A stretch of 64,000 nucleotides of DNA from Loripinus fragilis. Taxonomy: Eukaryota > Mollusca > Bivalvia > Lucinida > Lucinidae. Positions 1 to 14,900 of this stretch are shown in pieces. The notes under the pieces are model-generated. The model was not told where the DNA came from, made no database searches, and was given only the letters and a program-made list of their open reading frames with translations. Positions within the stretch are counted from its first letter, which is position 1, and each line of letters begins with the position of its first letter. A program made the position numbers and the translations under genes. The stretch lies in NCBI GenBank assembly GCA_964019695.1, contig OZ026518.1, positions 76,625,912 through 76,689,911 of the forward strand, in the 5' to 3' direction.

Positions 1-186
1 AAGAAGCTTCTATGACAAACAGTGTGGACCCAGATCAGACTGCTCCTATAGGAGCAGTCTATTCTGGGTACACACTGTTTGCTTCTATACTTCATTCGTC
101 ATTAATGTTAGGCAATTATTTGCAGCAGACTACTTCAGCAGACGACATTTTCAGATGCATTTTTTTCTTGGCACTTTAAGGGTTAA
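1..186. mobile_element. piggyBac-like MITE, truncated by window edge
   Basis: Ends GGCACTTTAAGGG then TTAA at 183-186. The complete reverse-oriented relative at 25617-25864 starts TTAA then CCCTTAAAGCGCC. It contains the hairpin around GTGTGGACCCAGATC and its inverse. Confidence 0.6.
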
Positions 187-2987
187 ACTGTATGGTGACT
201 GAAATTAGCTCATATTCTACCATCCCACTATTTTAAACGCTGTGTCTTTTGTGTTTCTGAAGAAAGAGGTAAACACTTTGTATATGAATAGGATACATTC
301 GTTTTTGTAAATTTATATTACCTATATTTTATCATATGATGTTAAAAATGAATATTTTGTGGATGCCAAAGATTTTTATCACTTCAGTCACGAGATGAAA
401 TTATTCATATCAGTCACTTGTTTTACATTTAATACAATTTAAGCACATTGCAGTTTTTTGCACATTAACGTTAACATGATGTCATACATGTATATGTGTA
501 ATGTTGCTGAATAGCATGTTTATCTTCCGAAGCCAAAACCTAAAGAGCATGACAAACTGGATATATGCAAACAAATAACTTAAAAAAAACACAGTTGGTA
601 CCAAGCCATTATTGGCTTATTCAGAACATAATTACCCACACTTTGTTACAGAAGTTTCAAATAATGGCAGTAAACAGAGAAAGTAGAGGTATTCGAAAGA
701 AAATTAGCTACAGTGAAAATGTCATCACGTTGTTATATTTAACTTGTAAAGTTAGCCAATTTACTCATTTTAGTTATATGCTGATTTATTCACTGCAACG
801 TCTAAAACAAAAGTGAAAATAAGTTACAATGTACAACGTAAATAAGTGATCCATATTTGCTCTTAAACTACTTGTTTTTTGGATCACATGGCAGTACACA
901 AATGTTGGATATACTACCAATAAATTTTTATCTGTATAACATTTACTGAGCTAGAGAGACTTAAGCTTAACATATAGGTATTATAGAAACTTGTTTTTGA
1001 GTATTAACTTCGTGAGTGAAGTCTATTTAAGCTCCTTTGTAGTTATAACCCCTATTCTTTCATAGGATGCAGCTCTTTTCTTGTTTAAGAAATAAAAAAG
1101 ATTCCATCTGTCAGTAAAGTGTCGTTTCACAAAAAACTTTGTCCACTTCTGTTTAAAACAACAAAATGGCATACATGTCATTCTGTAATGTCATAAGAAG
1201 GCGCATATCCATTACATCTAGAACAGTAAGTGTGTGTAGCCTACCCACTAATGAATAACTGATATCGGCAAAAGAATACGTTAGACAAAAGCAACATTTC
1301 TTTCCTGGATATGCTGTGATGGAACACAGAAATTTGTTCCGTAGCAACTATGTTAATTATGATTGAATAGTTAACATATTTCTAAACATATTAAATTGAG
1401 ATTTTACATGAAGAACAATCCCCAAAATAGATTTAAAAAAACTGATGCCTTTCTTTGTTACATGTTTCATAAATCTATACAATTCAATTTTAGAAGCTGA
1501 ATATGATTACCATAGATCCAGATAAGGAATTTTCATTAGTGTAAAATTGTAATTATTGTGTAACCTATCAATTTAAACCTGGGGGGTACTTGAGGGTAGT
1601 TTTGGTACGGATGTGCGGCACAGTTTTTTAAACCTACCCCAATCATATACCTTGTCTTCAAAAGAAATGACCTATTCATATACTTGATTGAACAAAATGT
1701 TTACATATACTGTTCTTTGATTTTCATATACCCTCTTTGCTGTCTGTAAACAAAATTTACAAATAAATATTACAATTTTGGTTTCTGAGCTGAATATCTA
1801 AGCAAAAATATGAGTATTTTCCAACAAGGATGTCAGAAAATTGGACCATTCATATAACAATGATGAAAAACTGGGTCAGTCATATACTTTTGTTTTACAA
1901 TACGCACTCTTATCTGAAGACCTGGATTAAACTCAGTTTCTAGTGTATGTCATTCTCAGCAAGTTGAGTGGTCGTCCAATGAATACTCAAACAAAAAAGA
2001 AACGTCCGATTTTCATGGTACTGTATCTTTCGATACAGTTAAGATGTTGCAGCAAAAAATAAGCAAAAATGTTTATCAAACGTCCAGCACACGAAACTTG
2101 ATAATTATTTGATTTTATCTTCTTTTCGGGAAGAGTTATTGATCCTTAAGTGAAAACAGCTAATTTCATTATCATCAGCAAGTTAATCATAGAAACGTGA
2201 CACAATTTACGTTAAATGGCAACCAGGAACGTCCAACGATAAAAAAAACATCTAAAAATCCCAAATGTGCTTATTAAACGAGCGACATTGCAATTAAAAA
2301 GCGTTAATTTACGAAATTAACTGAAAATATCTCCCTTTGAATTAAGCAAATAACAATTTAAGAACCTCCGATTCTCCTTAACCTAACATCATTTGACACC
2401 GTTTTTGTTTTAGCTTGTTGTGCTTGTGTATGACAACGATTACACAAAGAATAAAAAATAAAAACAATGGCTGATGTCGGCCATTACATGTTAACTAAAT
2501 CTGTGTTTTATACCCCATTCCTTGCTGAAAAAAACACAAGTGAATTTGCAGTATCAATTGTTTTGATGCATATTAGTCTTAATTAATGTTAAAATGCTTG
2601 TTATGACGAAAAAGAAATACAAATTTGACCGACTCTGTTGATTATCAAAATGCTGGACCAACAATGAATTTTCTTAGTGTCTACACGCACGCTCTTGATC
2701 GATGTTTTGTGACATCAGAGTATGTTACAGGTTAATGGCTGTGGCCGTAAATGCAATGCATACAGCTAACATGCATAACATTTCACTAGAGAGTTCGCTT
2801 AATGTTGTGACTTTTGATTTTACGGGTACTTGTGTTCTCTGAGTTGGCAGCGGCTCTACTGGCTATCAAATGAATTTTGTTTTGGTGCATAACGTTTCTA
2901 AATGATAACAGTTTGTAATGTAAAAATTTAAATGAAATGCGATTATACATTTAGAACTGGCAGACATAAACGTCAAGCGGACATAAC
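187..2987. other. Gene-free stretch downstream of the gene
   Basis: AT-rich, short interrupted frames only, no recognised family exon on the minus strand. At 1610-1910 there are loose repeats of CATATAC-type segments. Confidence 0.5.
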
Positions 2988-2993
2988 TTTATT
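2988..2993 (-). terminator. Poly(A) signal AATAAA of the lectin/PAN gene
   Basis: AATAAA on the minus strand lies 28 nt past the TAG, followed by a T/G-rich stretch. It implies an unusually short 3' UTR of about 50 nt. Confidence 0.55.
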
Positions 2994-3021
2994 GTTTCAG
3001 TATACTAATAAAATACAAAAA

Positions 3022-3266
3022 CTAACGCTGATAAATATAGCATGACGCTGTCATATCAGTAGATGGGGCAGGTAATTTATCAGGTCTTGTCTTCACCAGT
3101 CCGCATATAAATGTAGTATCACAGTAGTAGAATCCATGGCACTGAAATGCTTTAGTATTTAGACAGACATTGGCACATTCATCCACAGACAGATCCTCCA
3201 TCTCACTGTCAATGTCTATACTTCCCGAGTTGTTCTTAAATATGGTGAATCTACTCAATGCATTCG
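3022..3266 (-). CDS. Exon 27: PAN/Apple domain 3 and stop codon
   Basis: Residues 1184-1264 plus TAG at 3024-3022, entered in phase 1 through acceptor TGTATTTCAG/C. Cysteines lie at 1214, 1218, 1226, 1232, 1238 and 1259. The stop follows CAG CGT at the point where the two earlier PAN exons splice out, and the bases C/GTTAGT still look like a donor. I take it as the terminal exon because an AATAAA follows 28 nt later and no further family exon is visible to the left. Confidence 0.8.
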
Positions 3267-6200
3267 CTGAAATACATTAGAAAATCTTTTTTGACTCCTT
3301 TCTACTAGCCCCACTTTTTGTTGTTGGCTGATGACCTTTGCAAACAGTTTTGACCAGATCAGGCTGGACAAAGCATGCTGCCTGATCTGGTTCAAAACTG
3401 TTTGACATTCTACTGTTATTCTTAAAAAGAATATGAGCCGCGACATGTGATTTCAAACAATGTGGCATTTGACATGAATAGACTTAGACAAGCCTGTGTA
3501 GTCTCTCTTTAAGCTTAGAAACACAAAAAAGTCCAGTTAGTAGCTTAACATTTATAAAATATACAAGAAACTAGCAAAGGCTCTGATCATACTACACTTA
3601 AGCGCAGGCTGATCTGTAGCTTTGCTGGTCGCACATACCACATTGTTGGAAATTTCATGCCACGGCTCATATTTTGTAAAAGAGTAATATTGAAAAATAT
3701 CTGCAGACGACAAAAATATGACAAATAATATAATATAGTATGCAAAGAGTTAAAGATAAAAAATGCAAAAGTATCATTCCCCATAGAAAAGCAAATGATG
3801 TATTAATAAGAGCGTTGAAAAAGTTCAAGGGAGTGCAGTGGCTCAGTGGTAGAGTGTTTGACTAGAGACCAAGGGGCCGCAGGTTCGCGCCTTACCGGTG
3901 TCACTGCATTGTGTTCTTGAGCAAGAACATTAATCCTAGTTTAGTACTGGTTCAACCCAGGAAGACCCATCCGTTTTATAACTGAAAAATTGTTGATGGG
4001 ACGTTAAGAATCAAATCAAACAAACAAACAAACAAAGAGTTCAATTTTTCCAAAATCCTGAATTTTAGAAATTCAAGTCTTAAAACTTGTTGTACGCCTG
4101 CAAATCATTTATAATTTCAAAGTTAAATGGCCAATTGTCCTAAGATAAAATAAAAATAAATCAGAGAAGTTATGATAATCTGCCTAATTCAGCATTTTGG
4201 GGCTGACTTCCTATGGAAAATAAGCCTCAAAATCCTGAATTCAGGAATAATCCTGAAAACTTGCTCCCATGTAAGAAGGAGGTAAAAGCTTAATGTCTGT
4301 GCTAATAGGGAGACATGTCAACCTAGGTTACGTTGAAAAATACTATCGAAAAGATTAAAACCACTAACTGTCTATCCTGACAAAATTTTAACTTTTACTG
4401 CCATAAAAATGCAAGGGTAAAATTGCCTAGTCGTTTGAATATTGTGCTGCTTACTTTTGAAATCTGAGTTGACATATTACTTGTTGGCCTATCCTATGTT
4501 ATAATTTTGCGTGATATTGCAAATGGCAAAGGAGCATTATATTTTACTTTATCATATGACGTCGCGTCTGAGATTGAAATAACACCATGCAATAAAATCG
4601 ATAAACCACTAGTGGTTTATAGATTTCCGGGAAACATTATGACGTCCATAACAATATGCATACATGTACATAATAGCAAATGTATAACGTTTTTATGGCA
4701 GAGATGAAATTTCAAAGTAATCTTAATGCCATATGATAAATATAATCTAACATTTGTGCTCTTGTTTTATTGAATTTATTAAACTCGTTGCGAAAAAGAG
4801 ATAAAATGCTCGGCAAGCCTCGCATTTTATCTCTTTTCCCCACTCGTTTAAAAAATTCAATAAAACATGTGCACTCATGTAAGATCCTCTATATCATTTT
4901 GATAACATTAAAGCTAACCTTGATATTCTTGTTGAGATGCCCCTACAATATCAGTTCTTATTGATGTAGCTGTATACTCGTGAAGCTGAAAAAAGTAATT
5001 ACACAATAGCAAAGTGTAGTGTATCAGAAAAATAAGAAAAATGAAACATAAAAAACTCAAAGAGTAACAATTATCCATGTAAATTAAATTCAGTTTAAGA
5101 TAATTCATGTATGATAAATGCATTTGAGATCAATGAGCTTAACAATAACACGTGAATATCAATGTGTAAAGTGGCATTGTGCTCTAGCAGAATTTAAATA
5201 AAAAATTACGTGTTACCTTTATGTGAATATATTTTGAAAGATCACGCTTTTTATGTACTGACAGCCACATTGTATGCATAAGTGAAAAAAGTTATATAAT
5301 TGAATGGCAACTGCTTATTGGTTGAAGTAACTTTCATATAAAGTAAAATCAAGCAGGTAGCTGATAAAGTATCATTTTGGACCTTGTCACAAAAAACTGT
5401 AGTTTAGGCTTGAGACTAGTTAAGGTTTAAACACCTTCAGAGACAAGCCACAATAACACCCTGCAAGTAAATTATTATACTTGCCAAGCAGCAAACAAAT
5501 AATAGAGGTGATAAATGTGTGGGTGCACAGACAGGTCTGTGTTATAATTGTTTGAACACTTAAAAATCAGGTTTTCTCCTTTCAAGGTGATTTTGCTTTG
5601 AACAGTACCTTAGACATTCAAAAGTAGGAGATTATAACCAGGAAAATGCACAATTACAGACTGACACAGTGATGAAGAGACCCAGAACAAGGACAGCCAC
5701 AACGCAATTAAAGTAAAGCAATTAGATCGCTCTATCTTAACAATAGATAAATGAGGTTAGTTGAAGAGATTAGTAGAATGAGGCTAAATGACATACGCCT
5801 TGAGATCCTGGCCCAGGTATCAAAATCTGTACATTTCCTCTGTATATATTGTTCTTCAACATTCTCATTGCAGCATTAATTGATGGTGGGTTAAATGTTC
5901 CCACATCAACTGTTCCTGGATTGAAAACAAAACATTAATAAGTTTCTGGCACTTATTTATTAAATCTGTAAATAAAAATGATACATTAACATCTAAAACA
6001 TGTGCGCATGTAAATCATTATATATAATTGAAGTAAGAAGAATTTTATGGCAGATAAAGCCACACCTGCTCAGTATTGAAGTCGCTGGAGCGTGAAATGT
6101 AGGTCAAGGTCACTGGGCACAATTCTTGATAAGTATGTACTAAAAACGTTTTACACGCAGAGCTATCACTGCTTATTGTTGACATATGGATGAAAGTATG

Positions 6201-8898
6201 AATGGACAAACACACAGACACATGGATCAAAATTCAAAATCCTGTGTTACATCATGTCAGAAGCAGATGAGAAAAAACTGTGCTAGGACCAAATCAATAT
6301 TGCTTGCTCATGTCTATGTCAAAGAAAATAATATGAACCTTCTTATGTAAGCAGTCAATGCTTAGACGAGCCTGTATAAATGTGCAAGCACGCAAAACAT
6401 GGGGATGTAGCTCAGTCAAAACATTAAGCCTCTAGCCCAATTTGATTGCGCATACATCTTTAAGAAATTACTTGAGCATATGTCATTAGTGTAGCTCCCA
6501 TTACGCAGTTACGCACGTGCGTAAGAAAAATAGTAACATTCAAGGTAGGTCATCTATTGTAGTAAAAGTGATTTTCCGTACCATAGGGAACTGCTATTAA
6601 AGGAAAGAATTCGCTCCTCTTGGAGCAAATTCTTTCTTTTAAGAGAAGTTTCCATTTTGAAAAGGGAAGCAATTGAAGAGACCATCTGCTTGATCCAGTA
6701 GTTTCCCGTTGATGTGCGTAATTTTTCTACCATTCTGGCTACGCCTTTGTATGCAATAGAAACATTACTTATGCTTTATTTATTAGAGTTTGGTTCTTAT
6801 CGCATATGCGAGCAGCTGAAGATGAGAAGATCTTGCACAAATGCTAGGCTTAGCCCTATTCTTTACTCATCAGATAAAAAAGGTTAAGGACATATATGAA
6901 TACTTAGCCAAGTATAATGCTCCTTGACGAACTGAATAGCTGTGCATGCATGTTAAGGAATAGCTATGCATAGATGATAAATACCAAATTTAAGTGACTC
7001 AGTGGTAAATTATCAGACTAATTACCGTTTAAGCCGGTGCTAGGGGGCTGGAGAATTGCAGCACTTTCCATTAGTTCTCATCAACAGATTCAATAAAACG
7101 AGTCTGCTGTTTTCTTAAATTGTAGGTTCCTATATTTCTGAAGGATCCGTTTGTCCAGATTATTTGGGTATTAAAAGGTCGCTAGTTCGAGACTCACTGG
7201 ACTCATAGTGTTGTGTCCTTGAGCAAGACACATTATCATCATCTTAGAACTGGTTCAACAAAGGAAGTCAAATGTAAATATATTACAAATATACTTCCTT
7301 TGACAATGATCTAAAGTAAATTTGATGTTTACAAAATATAAACAAATTAAGAGATGGTCTCAATTTAGAGACTTCAAGAAAGGAACATTCCCTAATCACT
7401 AATATCCATTAAATGAGTATTGATTTACACTTCTATTCACTTGTGCACCATACTTGAAAAACTTCTTTAAATACATGTGATTGTATTGTTTTGTCACCAC
7501 ACTAATATGAAATGAGCCGCAACATGATATATCCAACAATGTGGTATATGCGACCAGCAAATGCTCAGACCAGCCTGTGCAAATGGGCAGTCTGATCAGA
7601 GCCGATGCTAGTCGCTTGAATATTTTATGTCTGTTAAGCTACTGACTGAACAGATTTGGAGTTTCTAAGCTTAATAGGAGGCTGCACATGTTCATCTTAG
7701 TCTACAGTCGTCAAAATGCCACATTGTTGGAAATCGTATGTCGTCGCTCAAATGTATTGAATATTGTGCAGGCTGCGAACGTCCTTATACTAACTTGAGT
7801 AAGCTTGACATGCATGGGTTGAAGCTGGAGCTGGTATGTTTTGGACATGCTGCTTACTGAACAGGCACTGCATCTCATTTGGACAGTAATAGAAACTGTT
7901 GCACACAAAACTAGTACTGGTATAACATAACTGTAGACAGGCATCTAGGTTCTGTATCTCATCATATACACCTTCTGGGTGTGCAGGAACACTCCCTTGT
8001 TGTACATAAGTATAGTAGCCTATACAAAGAAAAGCATTGGATGGTATTCACCGCATATGCTACCACATACAGTAAAACCTGTGTAAACTAATCACTTAAA
8101 AAAATAGACAAAACAGAGATCTTAATGACAAATGGTAGCTTAATAAAGGTCAAAAGTATTACAGAATGCTCCTGCAATACTTTTGGCCAAATTAAGGTAG
8201 TACCGGACTCACCAGCATATGTCCAAAAAGTTACCATCTTTTGACATGTTAAAAAATAGCTCAAAACTCATCTATTTTGACAAAAATAACAGGACCTTAC
8301 CGTGCTTTTTAAAAAGTTATTAAACTTTAAAAGTTGTAAAATATGAGTTTTTCAAAATATCAATTTCTCATATTTTAAAAAAGTTGAAAGTGAGAAATGC
8401 CATATTTTTTCCTGGGAATACGCTACATGCTATGGGCTAATAAAAGAATACAAAAAACAGCAAAAAAAAACGCACGTCGCTTATTTTTTAAGCAAAAATC
8501 CATTTTTTAAAAAAACATTAAGGCCAAAAAATCGTTTAAATCTAGAATAAAAAATGTCACACAATGTAACTACAGAAACAAAAAACTTATTAATTTGAAG
8601 GAAATTTTGCATAGAAACTTATAATTTATTAAAAAACATATGTCACCGTGCTCGTTTTTCTTTTTTGTGCTATTTTCTTTTTTTACCTCTGAAATAAAAA
8701 CAGGCATGGAGTGCCTTACCTGCTTCATTGTTTAATTTAGGTCCGTGTGCGTAGACAGCGTATTGTTTGAGTTGATGTCCGTGTGCAAAAAAGCCTATTA
8801 TTTGTCTACTCCTCATTTGGCACGTTCTAGGACTCCTTAAGACCTTTATAAGTGCGTGCGTGCGCGCGCTTGTGTGTGTGCCAAAATGAGGGTGAGTG

Positions 8899-8957
<59 letters not shown>

Positions 8958-11900
8958 AATTTCGTTAGAAAATTGACGTCATCAGCAGTAACCGGTATAG
9001 AAGTGTCGTCAGGATGACGCAAGTCTTTGATCTGGAAAAAGGTTCTATTTCGAAAACGTTGTTGCAAGTGAGAAAATGACCTTATGCAATAATGGTTTTC
9101 TGATACACTATCATCTGCTAGACCCCTCAGGGGTAGTCATAACCCTCGCCTTTCATGTTTGGGTTTCAACACCACCCTGGTGTTCTAGCAGGTGGTAATG
9201 CATAGAAAATCACGTTTGATCCCAATATTGAAGTTATTAAACGAGCTGTAAAAAGAGATGAAATGCGAGGCTTGTCAAGAATTTTGTCACTTTTTCGTGA
9301 CAAGCTTGATAAATTTAATAATACAGGAGCACGACTGTAAGGTTCTATTTATTGTATGACCCTAAAACTACTTTTAAATCGCGTTTAGAAATTGCTCGGA
9401 ACTATGCTTTGATGTTGCCATATAATTATATGAGAAACCATTACGGACGTCATTACATAGCGACGTGATAGCGTTACCAAAATTTGTAAACCACTAGTGG
9501 TACATGTCATTATATCACTCCCATGAAAAACACAAACGAACAAATAGATAAGTAAACAAACAAACAAGCAAAAGGGCCCAAACCAGGAACTACTTGGTCT
9601 CAAGTTGAACATTCTACCAATGCGGCAATGGGTAAAGAAGAGATGATACACAAGTTAAGTTCTTTTCATAAAGGCAATTAGTTAATGCTAAGACAAGCAT
9701 GCATATGTGAACGGCCATATTAGATTATTCACAGCTCGTATATACATATACAAAATAAGCCTCAGTCAAAAAACTTGCCACTGGCTAGCTTAAAATAGCA
9801 AAAAGGCACGCCCCAGCATTTGGCGAGCGCTCTCACAGTGTCCAATACGTTGCTCTTGGGTTTCACCCAAGCTAAACAAATGGAGCCCTCCCACCTACGA
9901 CGTCATATTTACAAAGATAATGGACTTAAGAAGCACAGTGGCTCAGCAATTCTTAGAGTGTTAAACTAGGGATCGAAGGATTATTAATTTGTGAATCACC
10001 AGAGTCAAAGTGTGTGTCATGGGGCAAGACACTTTATCAGCTAATAGTACATACATTGAATACGCATGAATATTAACTTTTCTGACCAGAATTGCCTGAC
10101 CAGTATAACTCAGAACGCATTGAGTTGAAACTGGACCAGACGGTCAAAATATATTTGGTCATACAGATGTGTTGATAAATGATATTTTTTGTGAACGCCA
10201 ATACATGTACGTTTTAAGACAATAAATAAAGATAAACTCTTACTTTTTTTAAAAACACTCCGTTATCTTTTGACATGGGTCCTGTATCACTTAATGGAAG
10301 CAAACCATATATGAAATTTGGAAGAAATCCAATTAAATGTGACTAAGTAAGAGTGACCACGATGGATGCAAACTGATAGACGGCGGACATTTTGCCGACC
10401 ATCTTGATTATCATTTGTCGGAAAAAATCCATATTTGAATTTGAATCAGAGTTGATGCAAGCAATCCATATATGTTATTCTGAAGAAATCCGATTGAAAA
10501 TGACTAAGTTAGAGTGACCACACCAGCAGAAGGACGGACAGATGGACGGACAGACAGATGGAAAGACAGATGGACGGACAAGCCAAACACAATAGAGCTC
10601 CGCCAACTCGTTGGCGTGGACCTAAATATATACTTGGTCATACAGATGTGTTGATAAACGATACGCACGTTTTTGTGAATGCCAATACTTGTACATTTTA
10701 AGGCAAAAATTAACGACAACTCTTACTTTTATAAAAACTCTGGGTTATCGTTTCAATGGGTCCCGTACTACGTTAAGCAATAATTGGTCTTGGTAACCAA
10801 TTTTTGGTCTTTTTTAGAGTGACCGTTTTACACAGATTTTACTGTATAATTATGCCTCTAGATAACATTGGTCAATTTTAATGTAATTTCCTATTTTCAA
10901 CAACAAAAATGATGCAGGCACTCAAAACACCATCTGAATGAGAGTTTATGAGAGTTTTTGAGTGCCCAAAATAAACGTTAGAAACTGATGGATAAGAAAT
11001 TATTCACAATTTAACCCTAAATAATTTTGTTTATTTCAGCCTATGCATGCTTTTTTTTACATTCAATAAGGTACACACTTATCTGATTATTTTACAGACT
11101 TTCTCGAGGCTTTGCAGTCATATATTGCAATACGTACTAAATATAATAAGCAAGAGAGAAATCATACTAATCTAGATATATTTGGGTTCATATGTATACT
11201 AAATTTATACTTAGAAAACAATCAGACAGCCCAGATGTTGAACCTTTTCCATTGTAGAGTGTTAAAAATCCTTGGGCTTATATTATCTAAGATTATTAAA
11301 GTTGTCAGAAAGCTGTACATGTTGTGATGATATTTATTATAGATTGATAGTAAAGTAAAACCTGATGAAAGTGATCATGAACTACCAACGTCCTGTCTCA
11401 ACTGACGTTGGGTAAGGACCCCTGTCAAAACACTATCTACATCCATACAGCAACATGCAGTGTGTGTACATGTTTACATACCTGCTACAATTTCCCATAA
11501 TAATCCTTCGATTTAACTCACCAGCACATTGCAAAAACAACACTACTCTGTGGTCCTATAGTGTGATGGTTTTGGCAGGTTTTACTGTATTTAAACGTTA
11601 CTATAAAATAGTCTAATAGTTTCATATGCAAGCGTAGGTTCATCAATATGTGAAATCAGTAGCATTCTTTAATAATTAAGGCACATATATGAGCCACTCC
11701 TATAAAATAGATCTGGTTCCAAAATAATAAAACCTTTTTCATGCTTAAAGTAATCGAGCATGAAATTTATCCTGCTTAGCAGGATAAATACAACAGCTGG
11801 GTGTTTGGAGCAGGAAAAAAAAATATTTTTTCAGTATTTTAGCTTTCATGCTCAGATCATATGTGTTTAGCATGATAATAAAAAAGGTTTTAAACCTTGG

Positions 11901-14900
11901 GACCATATTCTAATATAGTTTGATTCAGCTCATTCAAAAATTTTGTTGACTTACTTAGAATTCTAGTCTCACCAACCATAGTTGTTGTTACATATATATT
12001 ATTGTTGTCATGGTAAAGTGATGTTCTCTGAAACTTTAATGGTGGTAATAAAGTCAGTCTTGACATCGCGAACACGGCTTCTGTTTGGAATGTGTTACTT
12101 TGAGTATCTAGGTATGGATGATAAGGACCTGAAACGAAAGATAAATGAGCCACAACATGAGAAAATCAACAAGATGAGTTTGTGCCCAACGAAGACTCAG
12201 ATGAGACTTGGCGCTCAGCGAAGACTCAGATCAGACTAGATTTAGTTTGATCAGAGTTGTATTTGTCCGCATGAAAAAGCTTGAATCCTTCGTTATCCAT
12301 CTATAGTTTCAACTTTTTATTCTGTTGTCAATTACGTGTGCATGTAATGACCATAGACGAGTTAAGATCATCATCATATGGGCCAGTGGAAGAGATTTTG
12401 GTACTTATCAAATACGTGCAAATTGCTGTAATAAACACCCATACTATCTAGCAAATCTTGCGCTCTAAACTTTTGTCTGAGCCTATATTTATATCCATAA
12501 TTTGGGAGCAGAAAAGGCTCTGGTGAGTGTGCGCATATGAGGTAAGTACTGAAATATTTTGTATCATTACCCTAGGATATATGAGCCGTGACATTACATG
12601 TGATTTCCAACAATGTGGCATTTTGACACGTGTAGACTCAGACGAGCCTGCGAGCCTCCTTTTAAGCCTCGGAACCCCAAATGAAGTTCGGACAGTAGCT
12701 TAATAGTCATAGTATATTCAAGCGACTAGCAAAAGCTTTGATCAGGCTGCGCTTATGCAAAGGCTGATCTGAGGCTTTGCTGGTCCCACATACCACATTG
12801 TTGGAAATCTCATGTTGCGGCTGATATAGAGAGTTACATATAATGAGTAACTAAGCATTTTTGACTGTTTTATTGACCTGTCGGTAGCTACCAGTTTGAT
12901 CCAGTTTCGATGAACTGTTGCACATGCAGCATTTTTCACTGTTGCACAGTCACGTGACGTATTGAAATTGATGACGTCAAACGTACTATTTAGCAGCGTC
13001 ACACTGTAAGAAAGTTTTGTTTCATTTGATTTTTAAGTCCCAGTCAACAATTTTTGAGTTATGTTGGGATTGAACCAGTACTTAGAAAGGATTTATGTGA
13101 CAACGCAGTGACGCCGTTGAGGCTCAAATCCGCAACACTCAAGCATTTTACCACTGAGTCACTACGCTCTCTAATCTGTATGAGATACGGATTTGTTGCA
13201 AAACAGATAATTTCGCCTAATCGGTTCAATTTTGGTTTTAAAGTGTTCTGCTCAATCTAACTAAGGAACTAGTACCCGCACTTTATGTTTCTGACCACAA
13301 ACAGCGAAGTTATTGTCAGTTTAAAGAGTCTATCAGCCATGGTCTTCCATCGTAAACGAACCGTACGTGCGCTTATTATTACCCTTTGGAAGTTCTGAGT
13401 TGGGTAAACTACCACACCCTCAATGCTGTAGATGACCTGATGCAGTGTTGCCCTCAGCCATCGGTCCAGTTCATTAGTGCCATCAGGTCATCCACAGCAC
13501 CTGTGGGGTGATAGTTTTTACTATTGTACAGAAAGGTATGAAATAATTGTATACTGGTTCATAGCATGTATGGTAGACTGGCTCAAGTCCTTAGAACAAT
13601 CTTTCATCAATGTGTCATATCATATAGTTGTAGTTAGTCTTACTCTGATGGCTCTGTTCATTGATGAAAAATTGCTTTAGGGACTGGAGCCAGTCTACAT
13701 GTATGTCTACTTACCTGGGAATGCTACTTGGAAAGTATACTTGTCTCCTGTTTCAAAACACTCATGTATATCATACGTTGTTAGGTCTGGGCGGTCATCA
13801 TTAAAATCATAAAACATGTATTCTATGAATGTATCAAACTGTAAAACAAACAAATATAGAACTATCATAAAATATTTGCTTAATATCCTAGCCTGGAGGT
13901 TATAAAACTGGAGTTCATTATTCTCAGACTTAAAATAAAGCGCAATGATTGGCTGCTTGCGGACACGTGTCCGCATGCACCCCATCATTGCACTTTATTT
14001 TGATCTGAGACTATACTCAAGTTTTATAAACTCGAGGCCTTATCTGGGCTGTTAAGCATCTCCAGTATGTAGGCACATATCATGGACTGTGCAACATTGG
14101 TTTAAAAAGGAAGATATTTTGTTACTCGTCAGTATGTCAGCACTAAACATTAATAGACCTCTTTGGAGAATAATGTCCAGCAACTGTCACGCTGACTTAT
14201 ATATCGTTGTTATCTTAACAAAAAAACTTTAATTTGTGATTGGCTTTCTCTTTCATGTGCGTTGCCGTTTCACAGGAAGTTTCCTCCATTACTTTCTAGA
14301 AATCCCAGGCTTTTATCAAAACATCACCTGGATTTTAGACATTTTGAAAAATAGATAGATAGAACTGTGATTTAATCAAAATTAATCCTAAAAGTTCTGT
14401 CGCACAATAATAATTACTATTATGAATTAATTATTGAGAACTATTGCTTCTACAATAACCATATTTATATGAAAATATAACTTATTATTAAAGGCACTAT
14501 TACTAGATGTACTGGCTGTGTAATATAGTTTTACCACTTCATTCATGCTATGGTGTAAGCGATGCATTATGTTGGAAGTTGATCAGCTCAAATTATTTTA
14601 GTCAGCACATGAGATGTCAGTACTTATCGTACTTGCAACCAGACCCCAAGGTTGTAAACTCAACTCCACTCAACTGAATATGAAATTTATCATGCTAATA
14701 AATGTCAATTAGTGTTGTCTAAAACATTTATAAGCAAGGTAAATACAACATAAAGGAATAAGGTCTTTATGTTTTAGCATTTTAGTGTTTATTAACAGTT
14801 GAAATTTAATGTTTTATTGAATTGAGTATTTAAATAGCTTTAAAGCCACTAGGTCAGAGGTAGATGAACGCTCTCAAAAACATTGTCTTTGTGTCCCACT

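Noticed and set aside
9385..9651. 88-codon minus-strand frame with a hydrophobic FCLFVCLLIYLFVCVF stretch
   Set aside because: The hydrophobic part comes from a (CAAA)n-type simple tract read in reverse; no flanking exon signals fit.
10148..10760. LTR pair of a retroelement
   Set aside because: The direct repeats are only about 140 bp, lack clear TG...CA ends, and the 330-bp interior has no coding capacity.
13844..13988. Upstream extension of exon 22 as one open frame
   Set aside because: The paralogous exon 12 starts at the matching acceptor, and the extension runs into a foldback MITE (13885-14043).
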